Shown one piece after another: positions 47,664 through 55,730 of a stretch of 64,000 nucleotides of DNA. Below the pieces are notes generated by a model. It worked only from the letters and a program-made list of their open reading frames with translations, ran no database searches and was not told the origin of the DNA. The stretch is taken from the NCBI RefSeq assembly GCF_019649055.1, contig NW_026570440.1, forward strand, positions 1 through 64,000, in the 5' to 3' direction. Each line of letters opens with the position of its first letter. Positions within the stretch are counted from its first letter, which is position 1. Made by a program: the position numbers and the translations under genes. This stretch comes from Paramacrobiotus metropolitanus (Eukaryota > Tardigrada > Eutardigrada > Parachela > Macrobiotidae).

Positions 47664-48368
47664 TCATTCTGAAAGGTCATCTCGAGATGCATTTTCACAA
47701 CATTCTGCACATTCCCATTGTGGTTGTATTCTGCACGGGTCTTCAAAGTAGCCGTGATGACAACCCCTAGCTCGCTCATCTGGAGTTAGTGTCCTTTCAC
47801 TCGCTCGCGGTTTAACTTCTTCCTGTGCTTTAGTATCTTCCTCACATTCAGTTTGGGTCACGCTTTTGTCCTCAGAGGATATGTCGATGACCTCTGGTTC
47901 TTTTTGTGTTCGGTGACCTTTCAACTGTTCGAGCGCCTTGTTACGAATTTCACTTGTGAACATCTGCTCCTCTTCGGCAATTCGTTTCAATACCCGTAAC
48001 CTTTCACTCTTTTTATCCTTCCACACTTTAGCCGTCTTTATTCCCAGTGCCTCTGGTACTGGGATAGGCTTTGCCCACTCCATGTCTGGCACAAGCGATT
48101 GTTTCGCTGCAACTGCCGCTTCTTTCTGTGTTGCAATTATCTCTTCAAGCGTTGGTGACCTTTCGGTAGCAGGACGTGGTTCGAAAAGGTTCGAAGTACG
48201 CTCTGGTTCCAAGTTCTCAACTGTCGCTGGTGACCTTTCGTCTTCCTTTCCCAGTGCCTCTGGTGCTGGGGTAACTTCTTCAACACATTCTTTTTCTGTG
48301 GCTCCTTGTTTACAGTCATCTGCGATCATACTTCTCCCGTCCGGGAGAAATATGATCGCCTCATCCAT
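47664..48368 (-). CDS. Giant element ORF c: 234 aa, Cys/His-rich C terminus
   Basis: ATG at 48368, overlapping the end of ORF b by 8 nt. Acidic and Glu/Lys-rich, with FEPRPAT and PEALG modules that recur elsewhere in the element. The C-terminal end CHHGYFEDPC and CAECC could bind a metal ion. The frame stops at TGA (47664-47666) and is open again straight into ORF d, so c and d may once have been, or may still be, one protein by readthrough. Identity unknown. Confidence 0.55.
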   Translation of the reverse strand: MDEAIIFLPDGRSMIADDCKQGATEKECVEEVTPAPEALGKEDERSPATVENLEPERTSNLFEPRPATERSPTLEEIIATQKEAAVAAKQSLVPDMEWAKPIPVPEALGIKTAKVWKDKKSERLRVLKRIAEEEQMFTSEIRNKALEQLKGHRTQKEPEVIDISSEDKSVTQTECEEDTKAQEEVKPRASERTLTPDERARGCHHGYFEDPCRIQPQWECAECCENASRDDLSE

Positions 48369-48468
48369 GTCTGGCGCAAGCGGTTCCTTTTTCCTGTCGT
48401 TGACATTTTTGACCTTTCCACTTCCACTTTTCTTCTCCGGTGCCTCTGGTACCGGAGAAGAAAAGTGG
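48043..48468 (-). other. Cluster of strong hairpins inside coding sequence
   Basis: 48424-48468 is a perfect 18-bp stem with a 9-nt loop GCCTCTGGT. 48043-48063 and 48250-48270 carry the same loop on 6-bp stems (CCCAGT with ACTGGG or GCTGGG). 48322-48359 is an 18-bp stem with one mismatch and a 2-nt loop. The shared loop with altered stems suggests RNA structure, across ORFs b and c. Confidence 0.75.
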
Positions 48469-50130
48469 CTTTTCTTTATTTGTTCGCTTCTCTGTCGTCA
48501 TTTTACCACCGGTGGCCTTTTCCACATTCTGCACTTGCTCATTTGCTTTTGTGCTGTGCACGTGACCTTTAGTCACTTTGTTTACCGTTTGATGGATCAG
48601 TTCCTCTTTACGGTTTTCATTTCGCTTATCTCGCAGCTTCTCGATGACTTCGGTTGTTATTTGGTCGGCTTGTTTCAGTTCATCTGCTTCACTGTTTTTC
48701 ATCTCATCTGGTGACCTTTCGTATGTAACCATGTCATATCCTTTTTCGGTCATCCATTGCATCACTTTTGCAGATACTTCATTATTCGTTTTCGTTGGGT
48801 CAATTTGCGAAGACATCCCGTCTGTTCGGGCTGGTGACTTGTCGTTAGCGTCCTTCTGTAGTGCTTGCGATAAGTCCCGTGACCTTTCGACTGCGTTACT
48901 CTGTTGCGTTTGCGCCATCTCGTTTGATCGTTCTTTTTGTTCGTTTTCCGCTAAGTCCTGTGACCTTTCGTTGCGCTTCATGACAAATCCGCCGCCCGTC
49001 AACTTTTGTATGGGGACTTTTTCTCCATAATTCGGCGGTTTATCCTGTGGCGGAGCGTTACGTGAGTAAATCCAATCGGCGAATGTCTTCTTATATTCCT
49101 CTGCATTGAATGCTGGGACTGGGTTCGGTGACCCTTGGGCTGGTTTCCCGGTAACCAACTCTTCTAATCTTTTCCTCTCGTGTTGCGTTCGCAATTCTTG
49201 CATGTCCCAGTAATCTTCTTGTGACATTCGCGCTTTCTGTTTTGCTTTTGGCGTCACGGGTATCCACATTCCGTGATTCCCATTTGGTCTGTAGGCCACT
49301 TTTTGCCACCTTTCCTTCTGTTGCAGTGTTACTGCGTCCACAAGTGAGTCGTCGGAGTTCTGTGCCATTTCATTATTCTTTTGCTGCGCTGTTCGCAGTG
49401 TCAAGTCTGTTTCTTGACCTTTTAACAGGACGCTGTCGCCGTGACCTTTAGCATTCACACTCGCTCCTTGACCTTTCACTTGGACTTTTCCAACGGAAGG
49501 TGACCTTTCATCTTTACTACTAACGGTGATATTCTGCTTAATCCATTCTTGCCTTGCCAGCTTCTCTGCTTCGTCTTCTGAACAATTCCAAAACTTTGGC
49601 TTTGGCTCCCCGTAACAATCGCAACTTGGCTCATTCGCCTTATCGTTTTCTGCCAAAAATTTCCAAAATTTCGCATGCTGCTCGTTTTCTTCTTGCGCAG
49701 TATCGTTCTGCGGTTTCTTCTGATTCAGCAGCGCCTGTTTAATCTTTGCGTTCCGTTGTGCGCGTCGTTGCGCTAACACTTCTTCGCTGCAATACGGTGA
49801 CCTTTCATTTTGCTGCACTTTTTGCAGTGTCGCGCTACCGTCACGACAATTTCCACTCGCAGTACCATTCTGCGGTGACCTTTGGTCCCGTTGCGCGTTT
49901 CCACTCGCAGTACCATTCTGCGGTGACCTTTTGTCCACTTGAACGTTTCCACTCGCAGTACCATTCTGCGGTGACCTTTGATTCTGTGACGGTATCCCTA
50001 TAACCGTTCCATTTCCTTTTTGCGAAGACGACATCCATATAGCCGTTTCTCTTTGCTGTGGCGGCATCCATCTAGCTGTTTCCTTTTGCGCTGACGGCAT
50101 CCATATAGCCGTTGCAGTGGTCACATTCAC
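48361..50130 (-). CDS. Giant element ORF b: 589-aa low-complexity protein
   Basis: ATG at 50130. The N terminus has three 12-residue repeats of TAIWMPSAQKE type, then three 16-residue repeats containing RSPQNGTASGN. The body is rich in Gln, Asn, Lys and Glu and looks disordered, with a short Cys patch (CDCYGEPKPKFWNC). ERSP, KGH and KVT tripeptides recur because the DNA carries AAAGGTCA in different frames. It overlaps ORF c by 8 nt. I recognise no domain. It could be part of an expanded Gag. Confidence 0.6.
   Translation of the reverse strand: MNVTTATAIWMPSAQKETARWMPPQQRETAIWMSSSQKGNGTVIGIPSQNQRSPQNGTASGNVQVDKRSPQNGTASGNAQRDQRSPQNGTASGNCRDGSATLQKVQQNERSPYCSEEVLAQRRAQRNAKIKQALLNQKKPQNDTAQEENEQHAKFWKFLAENDKANEPSCDCYGEPKPKFWNCSEDEAEKLARQEWIKQNITVSSKDERSPSVGKVQVKGQGASVNAKGHGDSVLLKGQETDLTLRTAQQKNNEMAQNSDDSLVDAVTLQQKERWQKVAYRPNGNHGMWIPVTPKAKQKARMSQEDYWDMQELRTQHERKRLEELVTGKPAQGSPNPVPAFNAEEYKKTFADWIYSRNAPPQDKPPNYGEKVPIQKLTGGGFVMKRNERSQDLAENEQKERSNEMAQTQQSNAVERSRDLSQALQKDANDKSPARTDGMSSQIDPTKTNNEVSAKVMQWMTEKGYDMVTYERSPDEMKNSEADELKQADQITTEVIEKLRDKRNENRKEELIHQTVNKVTKGHVHSTKANEQVQNVEKATGGKMTTEKRTNKEKPLFFSGTRGTGEEKWKWKGQKCQRQEKGTACARHG
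49853..49996 (-). repeat. Three 48-bp tandem repeats in ORF b
   Basis: Units begin at 49853, 49901 and 49949 with CCACTCGCAG on the + strand. Each encodes 16 residues and each contains one AAAGGTCA octamer. Confidence 0.85.
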
Positions 50131-50189
50131 TGCAGTACCATTCTGCAGTGGTGACCTTTCCCTTTTATCCGGTGGTTTAGGGTCGGGAC

Positions 50190-50219
50190 GATCAGTAGGC
50201 TCACCGGTGCCTACTGATC
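50190..50219 (-). other. Perfect 11-bp hairpin between ORFs a and b
   Basis: GATCAGTAGGC and GCCTACTGATC flank an 8-nt loop TCACCGGT. The hairpin sits at the 3' end of ORF a, upstream of the ATG of ORF b at 50130. Confidence 0.7.
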
Positions 50220-50732
50220 TTGCCCGTTTCCCTGAACCGGCGCCCCACCTTGTTGCACGCCTTGCACATTTCCTTGCACATTTCCTTGTTGTTGTCCAAT
50301 ATCGTTTGCCGGGTTAGGATTCTGTCCGTTGCCATTGTTGTATTGGCCACCACCCTGTTGGTAGTTACCTTGGCCGCCTCCATTGTTCTGGCCTCCTCTG
50401 AAATTTCCGCGGCCGAAGCCTCTGCCCCTTCCTCTGAAGCCGCCGCGCCCAAAGCCACCACGGCCGTAGCCGCCATTCTGGCCACCGCCATTTCCATTTC
50501 CGTAGTTCCCGTTTCCATTCCCTTGTTGGTTTTGGAAGTTTGCTTTGTGCTGATACCATTGGGTGATGAGGTCATATCCGTTATTCACCGCTAGGCGCCA
50601 AGCACCAAGCCCGCGCAGTCGTTGCCACTCGTTGAAGGCGAACAGGTTCGGGTTCTGGTCCGGTGGTGTGTTGGCGAACTTGCATCCTTGTGTTTGGTGA
50701 TTGCCACTGTTGATCACTTTCAACACTTTCAA
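50211..50732 (-). CDS. Giant element ORF a: RGG-rich, possible nucleocapsid
   Basis: 173 codons open on the - strand, with no ATG at the start, so the beginning may lie in another frame or exon. The N-terminal third has a folded-looking motif (FAFNEWQRLRGLGAWRLAVNNGYD). The rest is Gly/Arg/Asn/Gln-rich, with RGG/GRG boxes (GGFGRGGFRGRGRGFGRG), then Gln/Asn-rich. RGG boxes bind RNA, and spumavirus Gag uses Gly/Arg boxes in place of zinc knuckles, so a nucleocapsid role is plausible. That is inference. It is the first ORF after the leader. Confidence 0.6.
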   Translation of the reverse strand: MKVLKVINSGNHQTQGCKFANTPPDQNPNLFAFNEWQRLRGLGAWRLAVNNGYDLITQWYQHKANFQNQQGNGNGNYGNGNGGGQNGGYGRGGFGRGGFRGRGRGFGRGNFRGGQNNGGGQGNYQQGGGQYNNGNGQNPNPANDIGQQQGNVQGNVQGVQQGGAPVQGNGQDQ

Positions 50733-51009
50733 AGGTCACTGTCGATCACTTTCAGATCGTAAAGGTCACTAAAATGGGTCAATTTGATCAATTCCAACTT
50801 TTTGGTAAAGGTCACTTTTCAAAGTCAAAAGTCAACTTCTGGTCTCAAAGGTCACTTTCCAGCTCAGTTTTCAAGTTAAAGGTCTATTTCCAGCTCAATT
50901 CTATCAAAGGTCACTTTCTAGCTCGGTTTCGATCAAAGGTCACTTTTCCTTTGTCTGAACGTAAAAGGTCACTTCTCGACTCAATTCAAGTTTAAAGGTC
51001 AGTTTCCCG
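50731..51009. promoter_or_regulatory. Array of AAAGGTCA octamers in the giant leader
   Basis: About eight copies of AAAGGTCA (first at 50731-50738, last near 50993) plus one variant, spaced roughly 30-45 bp, all on the + strand and so antisense to the element. The octamer equals the monomer site of NR4A-type nuclear receptors. No ORF occupies the stretch. From here to the primer site (51010-51875) I see only the leader hairpins. Confidence 0.65.
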
Positions 51010-51562
51010 CTCAATTATCTCATCTTAAATCAAGTTTCCCCTTACGACTCGAGTTCAACGGAAAATCCCCATTCGGGTTGTTTACTTCGTTCTGATTGGT
51101 CCGCTAGCTCAAAATATTCAGTTCAAATTTCGGCCAATCACGGCTCAGATAACTGACCAATCACACTGAACCATTTAAATTTTATATTAGCCTGACGTCA
51201 CGGTCAACGGCCAGACATGCGCGCCGCGTGCAAAACTCCGCCTACTTCTACGCTCAGCTCAGTACGGACCAATAGAAATTGTCAATTTTACCAACTAGCC
51301 AATCCCGTAATTAATAACGGTTTTTCTACCTGTTAACCGTCCGTTCCACGGAAAAGTGATCCAGATGATCCAATTCTTCTCCACCGTCCGTTCCCGCGCT
51401 GCCGCTTTTCCGTAGCGGTTGTGCCGCCCGCTTTTTGTATGCTACTGTGCCGGCTGACTGCCTTAGCAACAGTAGTGGTGCTCTACTCCAGTTTGGAGGA
51501 GTCTGATCTGGTCTTTTCCGTGCGCCCCTTTTGGCGCTTCGCCGCTTGTGGCCCACGGCTTA

Positions 51563-51699
51563 GGCTTCGCTGAAGCCTTGCCGAGTATCAGTGACACCAG
51601 TGTAGGTCTTCGCTGAAGACTCTACACCGAAGAACACTGACGACTGAGATCTTGCACTCTTGCACAGCTAAGGAAACAGCACGGGTCTTCGCTGAAGAC
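51563..51699 (-). other. Three related hairpins in the giant leader
   Basis: GGCTTC-GCT-GAAGCC (51563-51577), then GTCTTC-GCT-GAAGAC (51606-51620 and 51685-51699, given on the + strand). The loop is constant, and the second base pair changes from G-C to T-A with both sides altered together. The middle hairpin extends with TGTAG/CTACA. The position just after the primer site suggests an RNA packaging, dimerisation or translation signal. Confidence 0.6.
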
Positions 51700-51875
51700 A
51701 CTGTACCGAAAACCAAAGCTGGTGGAATCCGCGTTCGGTTGAGGAAATTGCACCGCTTGTGGTGTGCGCTTTGCTGTCTATGCAGACCTGTGCCTTACTG
51801 GTAACAGAAAACACGTCGGATAACAGGCCAACTTTGCCTGACACAAATCAAATCAAATCAGAGAACCGCTGTCGG

Positions 51876-51886
51876 CTCTGCTACCA
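51876..51886 (-). promoter_or_regulatory. Primer binding site, initiator tRNA-Met type
   Basis: Directly after the 5' LTR the element strand reads TGGTAGCAGAG, complementary over 11 nt to the ...CTCTGCTACCA 3' end of animal initiator tRNA-Met. This fixes the inner LTR border and the orientation of the element. Confidence 0.8.
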
Positions 51887-52246
51887 TCTAAAGCTAGATC
51901 CAGAATGGATCCAGAGACGGAGACAGAAACGGAATCTATCCCGTGGAAGCGAGCGATACGATATGGATCGCGAGCTATGCGGAAACACAAACGTCGCACC
52001 GTAAATCGCTGACTTTTAATAATATTGAAGGTCTGCACAACAGAAATCAACAAGTGATCGGCACAGCTCGATCGTAACACGTAGAGCCCGTTCAACAGTG
52101 TGCAACACCGTGCAGCACGTGCTATGCCGCGCCCACTATCAAAATGCAAGCCAACCAGAAGAGACACAACACAGACACGTAATCCTAAGGCGTAGCGCCA
52201 CAGGCGTAGCGCCACTGACGTGAACGCTAGTGATCCCGGTCTCACA
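51887..52246 (-). repeat. 5' LTR of the giant element
   Basis: 360 bp, same ends as 31908-32267, six substitutions between the two. Followed by TCCA at 52247-52250. Confidence 0.92.
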
Positions 52247-52427
52247 TCCACATGATTTTTGATTTTTATGCGCGAAAATAGCGTAAAAAAGGCCTGCTAA
52301 CGGGACTGTCCCCCTTGAGGCGGCGCCTGTTCGCTTTCAGGGGCAGCTTTAAAACGCAGAAGCGTTGGCTCCACGGGCGCCCGCATTGAACAGGCGTCAA
52401 AAAATTTGGAATCGCAGGTGTTCAAAG

Positions 52428-53016
52428 TAGAGGTGGGAACAGGACGGCTATCTTGCCCTGAACCTGTACTTTTTCGATTTTTCTCCTCCCTGAACCTGTC
52501 CTGTCCCTGAAATTTACCGTGTTGACCAACCTGAACCTGTCCTGAGCCTGGTAATACTCACCCTGAGCCTGACCTGAGACCCTGAACGCATTAAAAATTA
52601 GATATAGTTTTTTGGATTTTTTACGCATTTGCGAAACTGTAAGACGAAAAATTGCTGGTAACGTAACAAGCTACCGCGCATTTGTGGGTTTAGCGTAACG
52701 AGGTAGCGTGTGCGTTTTCACCTTAAGGCGCTTATTGTACTTTTCGGGGGTCTTGACCCCCGAGTTTTAACTTACGGGCACCATGATTGTTACTGGTAAC
52801 TTTGTGGAGTTTCGGTAAGCTTAGTTTTTAAAATAATTCAGGATTCCTGCAGGAATGAGTTGCGCCCTGTCCCTGAACTGTCAGGGAGTTTAACCGCCCT
52901 GAGCCTGAACCTGAATCAAATTTCAGGTCAGCATTTTACCCTGAACCTGTCCTGCAGGGACAGGATCCTGCAGGTTCAGGACAGGATCCCTGACCCCTGT
53001 CCTGCGCCCACCTCTA
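52428..53016. mobile_element. hAT-like MITE with CCTGAACCTGTC subterminal repeats
   Basis: The ends TAGAGGTGGGAACAGGAC and, inverted, TAGAGGTGGGCGCAGGAC agree at 16 of 18 positions. Near both ends variants of CCTGAACCTGTCC recur many times. The flanks GTTCAAAG (52420-52427) and CTTCAAAG (53019-53026) are a 7/8 match of 8 bp, two bases off the right end. No coding sequence. It interrupts the right terminus of the pogo-like element. The 52251-52427 stretch to its left is remaining pogo-like sequence. Confidence 0.7.
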
Positions 53017-53044
53017 GACTTCAAAGTACGCAGGTTTTACTGTA

Positions 53045-53462
53045 CTTTCATCAAGTTTTTTGCAGAAAGGTAGAATAGGTCCACAGCTGGTGCGATTCCA
53101 GTAAAGTCAGAATAAAAAATTAATCACACAATCAAAAATTGGCCATTGTTTCTGGGTAACAGCATGAATTGTTTTAATTCGTTTTGGTGTTAATAAGCAC
53201 TGAATTAGCTCTCCTTTGAGTAGCTCACTTTAACTTTTAAGCATACTGCTTAGATATTTTATCTTCTGCAGAAAATGAGTTTTTCGGCATTTTGACCGTG
53301 CCTTGTTTAGTGACACCTGTAGCGTGTTTAGTTCCCCGCCAAAAGGCGACTGCCCTGCTCGTAAGACAAACATCCCCGGTTTTAGAATGTTTTACAGTGA
53401 TACCGGCTAGGTGGAGTCTGTTTCTGCTGGGGAAATGATAGCGCCGTCGGTTTCACTGACTG
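53045..53462. other. Residual intron 1 of paralog E
   Basis: Sequence between the pogo-like element and element III. No ORF or repeat seen. It is longer than the normal intron, so it may hide one more old insertion. Confidence 0.4.
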
Positions 53463-53466
53463 CCTG

Positions 53467-53864
53467 TGTAACATGATTTATCATGTGTACATGCACAACG
53501 TATGTACTGGTCGTTGGCATAACAGCAACAGTGAGTTGTTACACAACTCACTGGCCAACAGAGTTGTTACACAATGCATAAGTGCCGGTTGGCGTTCGAG
53601 CCACAGTGCGTTGCTGTATAACGCACTGGCCAACAAAGGCATATTACGCAACACGGAAGTGCATCCGTTTGAATGTCATAACTTCTATTCACTATACGCC
53701 AATAACGTTGTGTAACTGGACGTTGGCTTGTCCATCTGTTCTCATATATAAGTCCTATGTTTTCAATACTAAAAATCGTTGATAGTTTTAGTCAGTCTTA
53801 GATCAATAAAGACTTATACCATCTAGCCAGCTTTGAGTTACAGTTAGTAAGAACCTACGTTACA
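53467..53864 (+). repeat. 5' LTR of element III
   Basis: 398 bp, TGTAACATG to CGTTACA. TATATA at 53745-53750 and AATAAA at 53805-53810 mark a promoter and poly(A) signal. Contains an 80-codon ORF (53473-53715) and a 78-bp diverged tandem duplication (53509-53586 and 53587-53664), each unit with an inverted repeat around CAGTGAGTTG or CAGTGCGTT. Confidence 0.92.
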
Positions 53865-54141
53865 AATGGTGGCTCCAGTGGTCTTTAAAGTGTTTACTAT
53901 CAACCTCCATTGACCTTTCCACACTGATCCCACTGTATCTACCGATCTTTATGGATTACAATGGATTACATTTGACCTTTATGTACTAAACTGACATCAT
54001 AGTTCCATACAGCTTACAACATAAGTGAACTATCGGTTCCGATCCAGCTGTCTACATCTGACATTTCAGTCCGATTCTTGTTTCTGCTATAACCCTGACC
54101 TTTCCATATTTGTCCACCATATGTACTGAACGGATTACTCT

Positions 54142-54672
54142 GTGACCTCTTATCAGTTGATGCCGAACACTCGTAGTAACACCGACATACCGGATAAGAA
54201 TTTTGAGCAAACCGACATCGAGCTGCGCCTTGCCAACCAGGCAGGTAAGACACGCAATACTGACAATAGAGCGACAGACACAGACAGTGACCTTTCCACA
54301 ACATCAACGCCAAATCCAGCAACAATGACCACTATCACATTTGAGGATACCCAAGTGCAAGCAATCCATACAGGACTACAACCACTGATTTCAAAACACG
54401 ACATCCTCAGACGGTTTAGCCTAAACGACATCCCAATCCTAATTGACCTTTACAACGTGATCACTGTTACTGACGAAGCTGACGCACTATCCCAACTCCA
54501 AAATGGAACTTTTCCATTCAAGATGTCCAAGGCTGACCTTAAAGCATTGTATCTAACAACAAAGGATAGGGCCTTCCAGTCATTAATCAACACAAACAAT
54601 GTGTACGGAAGAAAGATCGACCAACTTCTTCAAGAAATGACCTCACTTAAACAACAACAACAGCAACAACAA

Positions 54673-54716
<44 letters not shown>

Positions 54717-55724
54717 CCAACAACAACAGCAACAAACTGGATCAACTCCCATTACTACCATTCTTCAAACGTCCGGAATGCAACTTTCTCCTAAAGATTT
54801 CCCGAAATTTGGCGGTGAGTCACACGAAGATGTACGCGAGTTTACCGAACGCTACGAAAGTTTTACCCGAGTTTATGGATGGACGGAAGCGACAAAACTG
54901 ACGAATCTTAACTTGTGCTTCATCAACAATGCCTTAAGATGGTGGGAATCGGAGCAAACCAAACATGTAACCTGGATCAGCGCGAAGAACGCCCTGCTTA
55001 AAATTTTGGCCCTACTGACCTGGACTACGACCTGAAGAAGGAAGAATACCAGAACCTAGCGAAGTCGGATCCTCCATCATACGTCACGAAAGTCCTGAAA
55101 ATGTTTGATGTCATCAACCCTACAGCCACTGAGCACGAAAAGGCGAACGAATTATTTCGTGAACTCCCGACACGCATGAAATCGAACTTTGTCACCAATC
55201 GACCGACAACCGTAGCCCAGTTCCTGGACAAGCTGAAGACCGAGGCAACTAAGGAGCAGTACAAGGAAAAGGCCCAAAGGGAATCAGAGGCTGATGACTC
55301 AAAAGCAAAGGTTTTCTTTACGGAAACACGGAACAGCGAAATAACTGATTTGTCTAAACGCCTGGATCAAGTAGTCAACATTGTGGAAAACATGGCACGA
55401 GGATCCCAGCCCAACTTCCGGCGTAACGAAAGCCGATTTAACGGACGCAACACTCGTTCAGATGCAATATGTCACCGCTGTGGTAATAAAGGTCATATGC
55501 AGAAGGACTGTTGGACAAAATGCAATAAATGTGGAAGAAAAGGTCATGTCGCTCGCGAATGCAGAAGCCAGGGACGAAATACGGACCAGAATTACAGAAG
55601 AAACCCGAACAATTTTTCCAGGGGAGGAAATTCTAACCGCGACAGTAATAATAACAACAGGCAACCGTCGTACTTCAGCTACGAAGAACACGACGACACA
55701 CTGGAAATACCTGAGTTAAACTAA
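54142..55724 (+). pseudogene. Element III gag with polyglutamine tract and two zinc knuckles
   Basis: Two frames: 54142-55035, then a shift near 55000-55010 and continuation to 55724. The N-terminal half is followed by a run of about 28 Gln with one His. The retrotransposon Gag domain follows (FPKFGGESHEDVREFTERYE, LRWWESEQTKH). Two knuckles CHRCGNKGHMQKDC and CNKCGRKGHVARECR lie in the second piece, each CX2CX4HX4C. One indel in a T/A run explains the break. The zinc-knuckle codons themselves carry AAAGGTCA twice. Confidence 0.85.
54652..54735 (+). repeat. CAA/CAG microsatellite in element III gag
   Basis: 84 bp of CAA and CAG codons, interrupted by one CAC. It encodes polyGln just before the Gag domain. 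Confidence 0.9.
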
Positions 55725-55730
55725 AGGCCA

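Larger units (their letters stand above)
31908..52246 (-). mobile_element. Giant 20.3-kb Ty3-Gypsy-type LTR retrotransposon
   Basis: Two 360-bp LTRs (31908-32267 and 51887-52246; six differences, about 98% identical) flank 19.6 kb read from the - strand. TCCA lies immediately outside both ends (31904-31907 and 52247-52250), a 4-bp target duplication. Next to the 5' LTR is a primer site matching initiator tRNA-Met. The interior holds a 1.1-kb leader, an RGG-rich ORF, a 589-aa ORF, gag-like ORFs, RT (YIDD), RNase H, integrase (D,D35,E), then about 8 kb of further ORFs. It is two to four times the usual Gypsy size. Pol has a 4-bp duplication and a 1-bp loss, so this copy is defective. It lies inside the pogo-like element. 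Confidence 0.93.
30734..53042. mobile_element. pogo/Tc1-like DNA transposon remnant, split by nested insertions
   Basis: The left end CAGTAAAACCTGTG followed by ACTTTGAACAC (from 30734) matches the inverted right end ending at 53042 (CAGTAAAACCTGCGT then ACTTTGAACAC, once MITE 2 is removed). TA flanks both ends (30732-30733 and 53043-53044), as for Tc1/mariner/pogo insertions. After subtracting the two MITEs and the giant LTR element, roughly 500 bp of its own sequence remain with no transposase, so it was a short non-autonomous element. It sits in intron 1 of paralog E and served as host for the other insertions. Confidence 0.75.
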
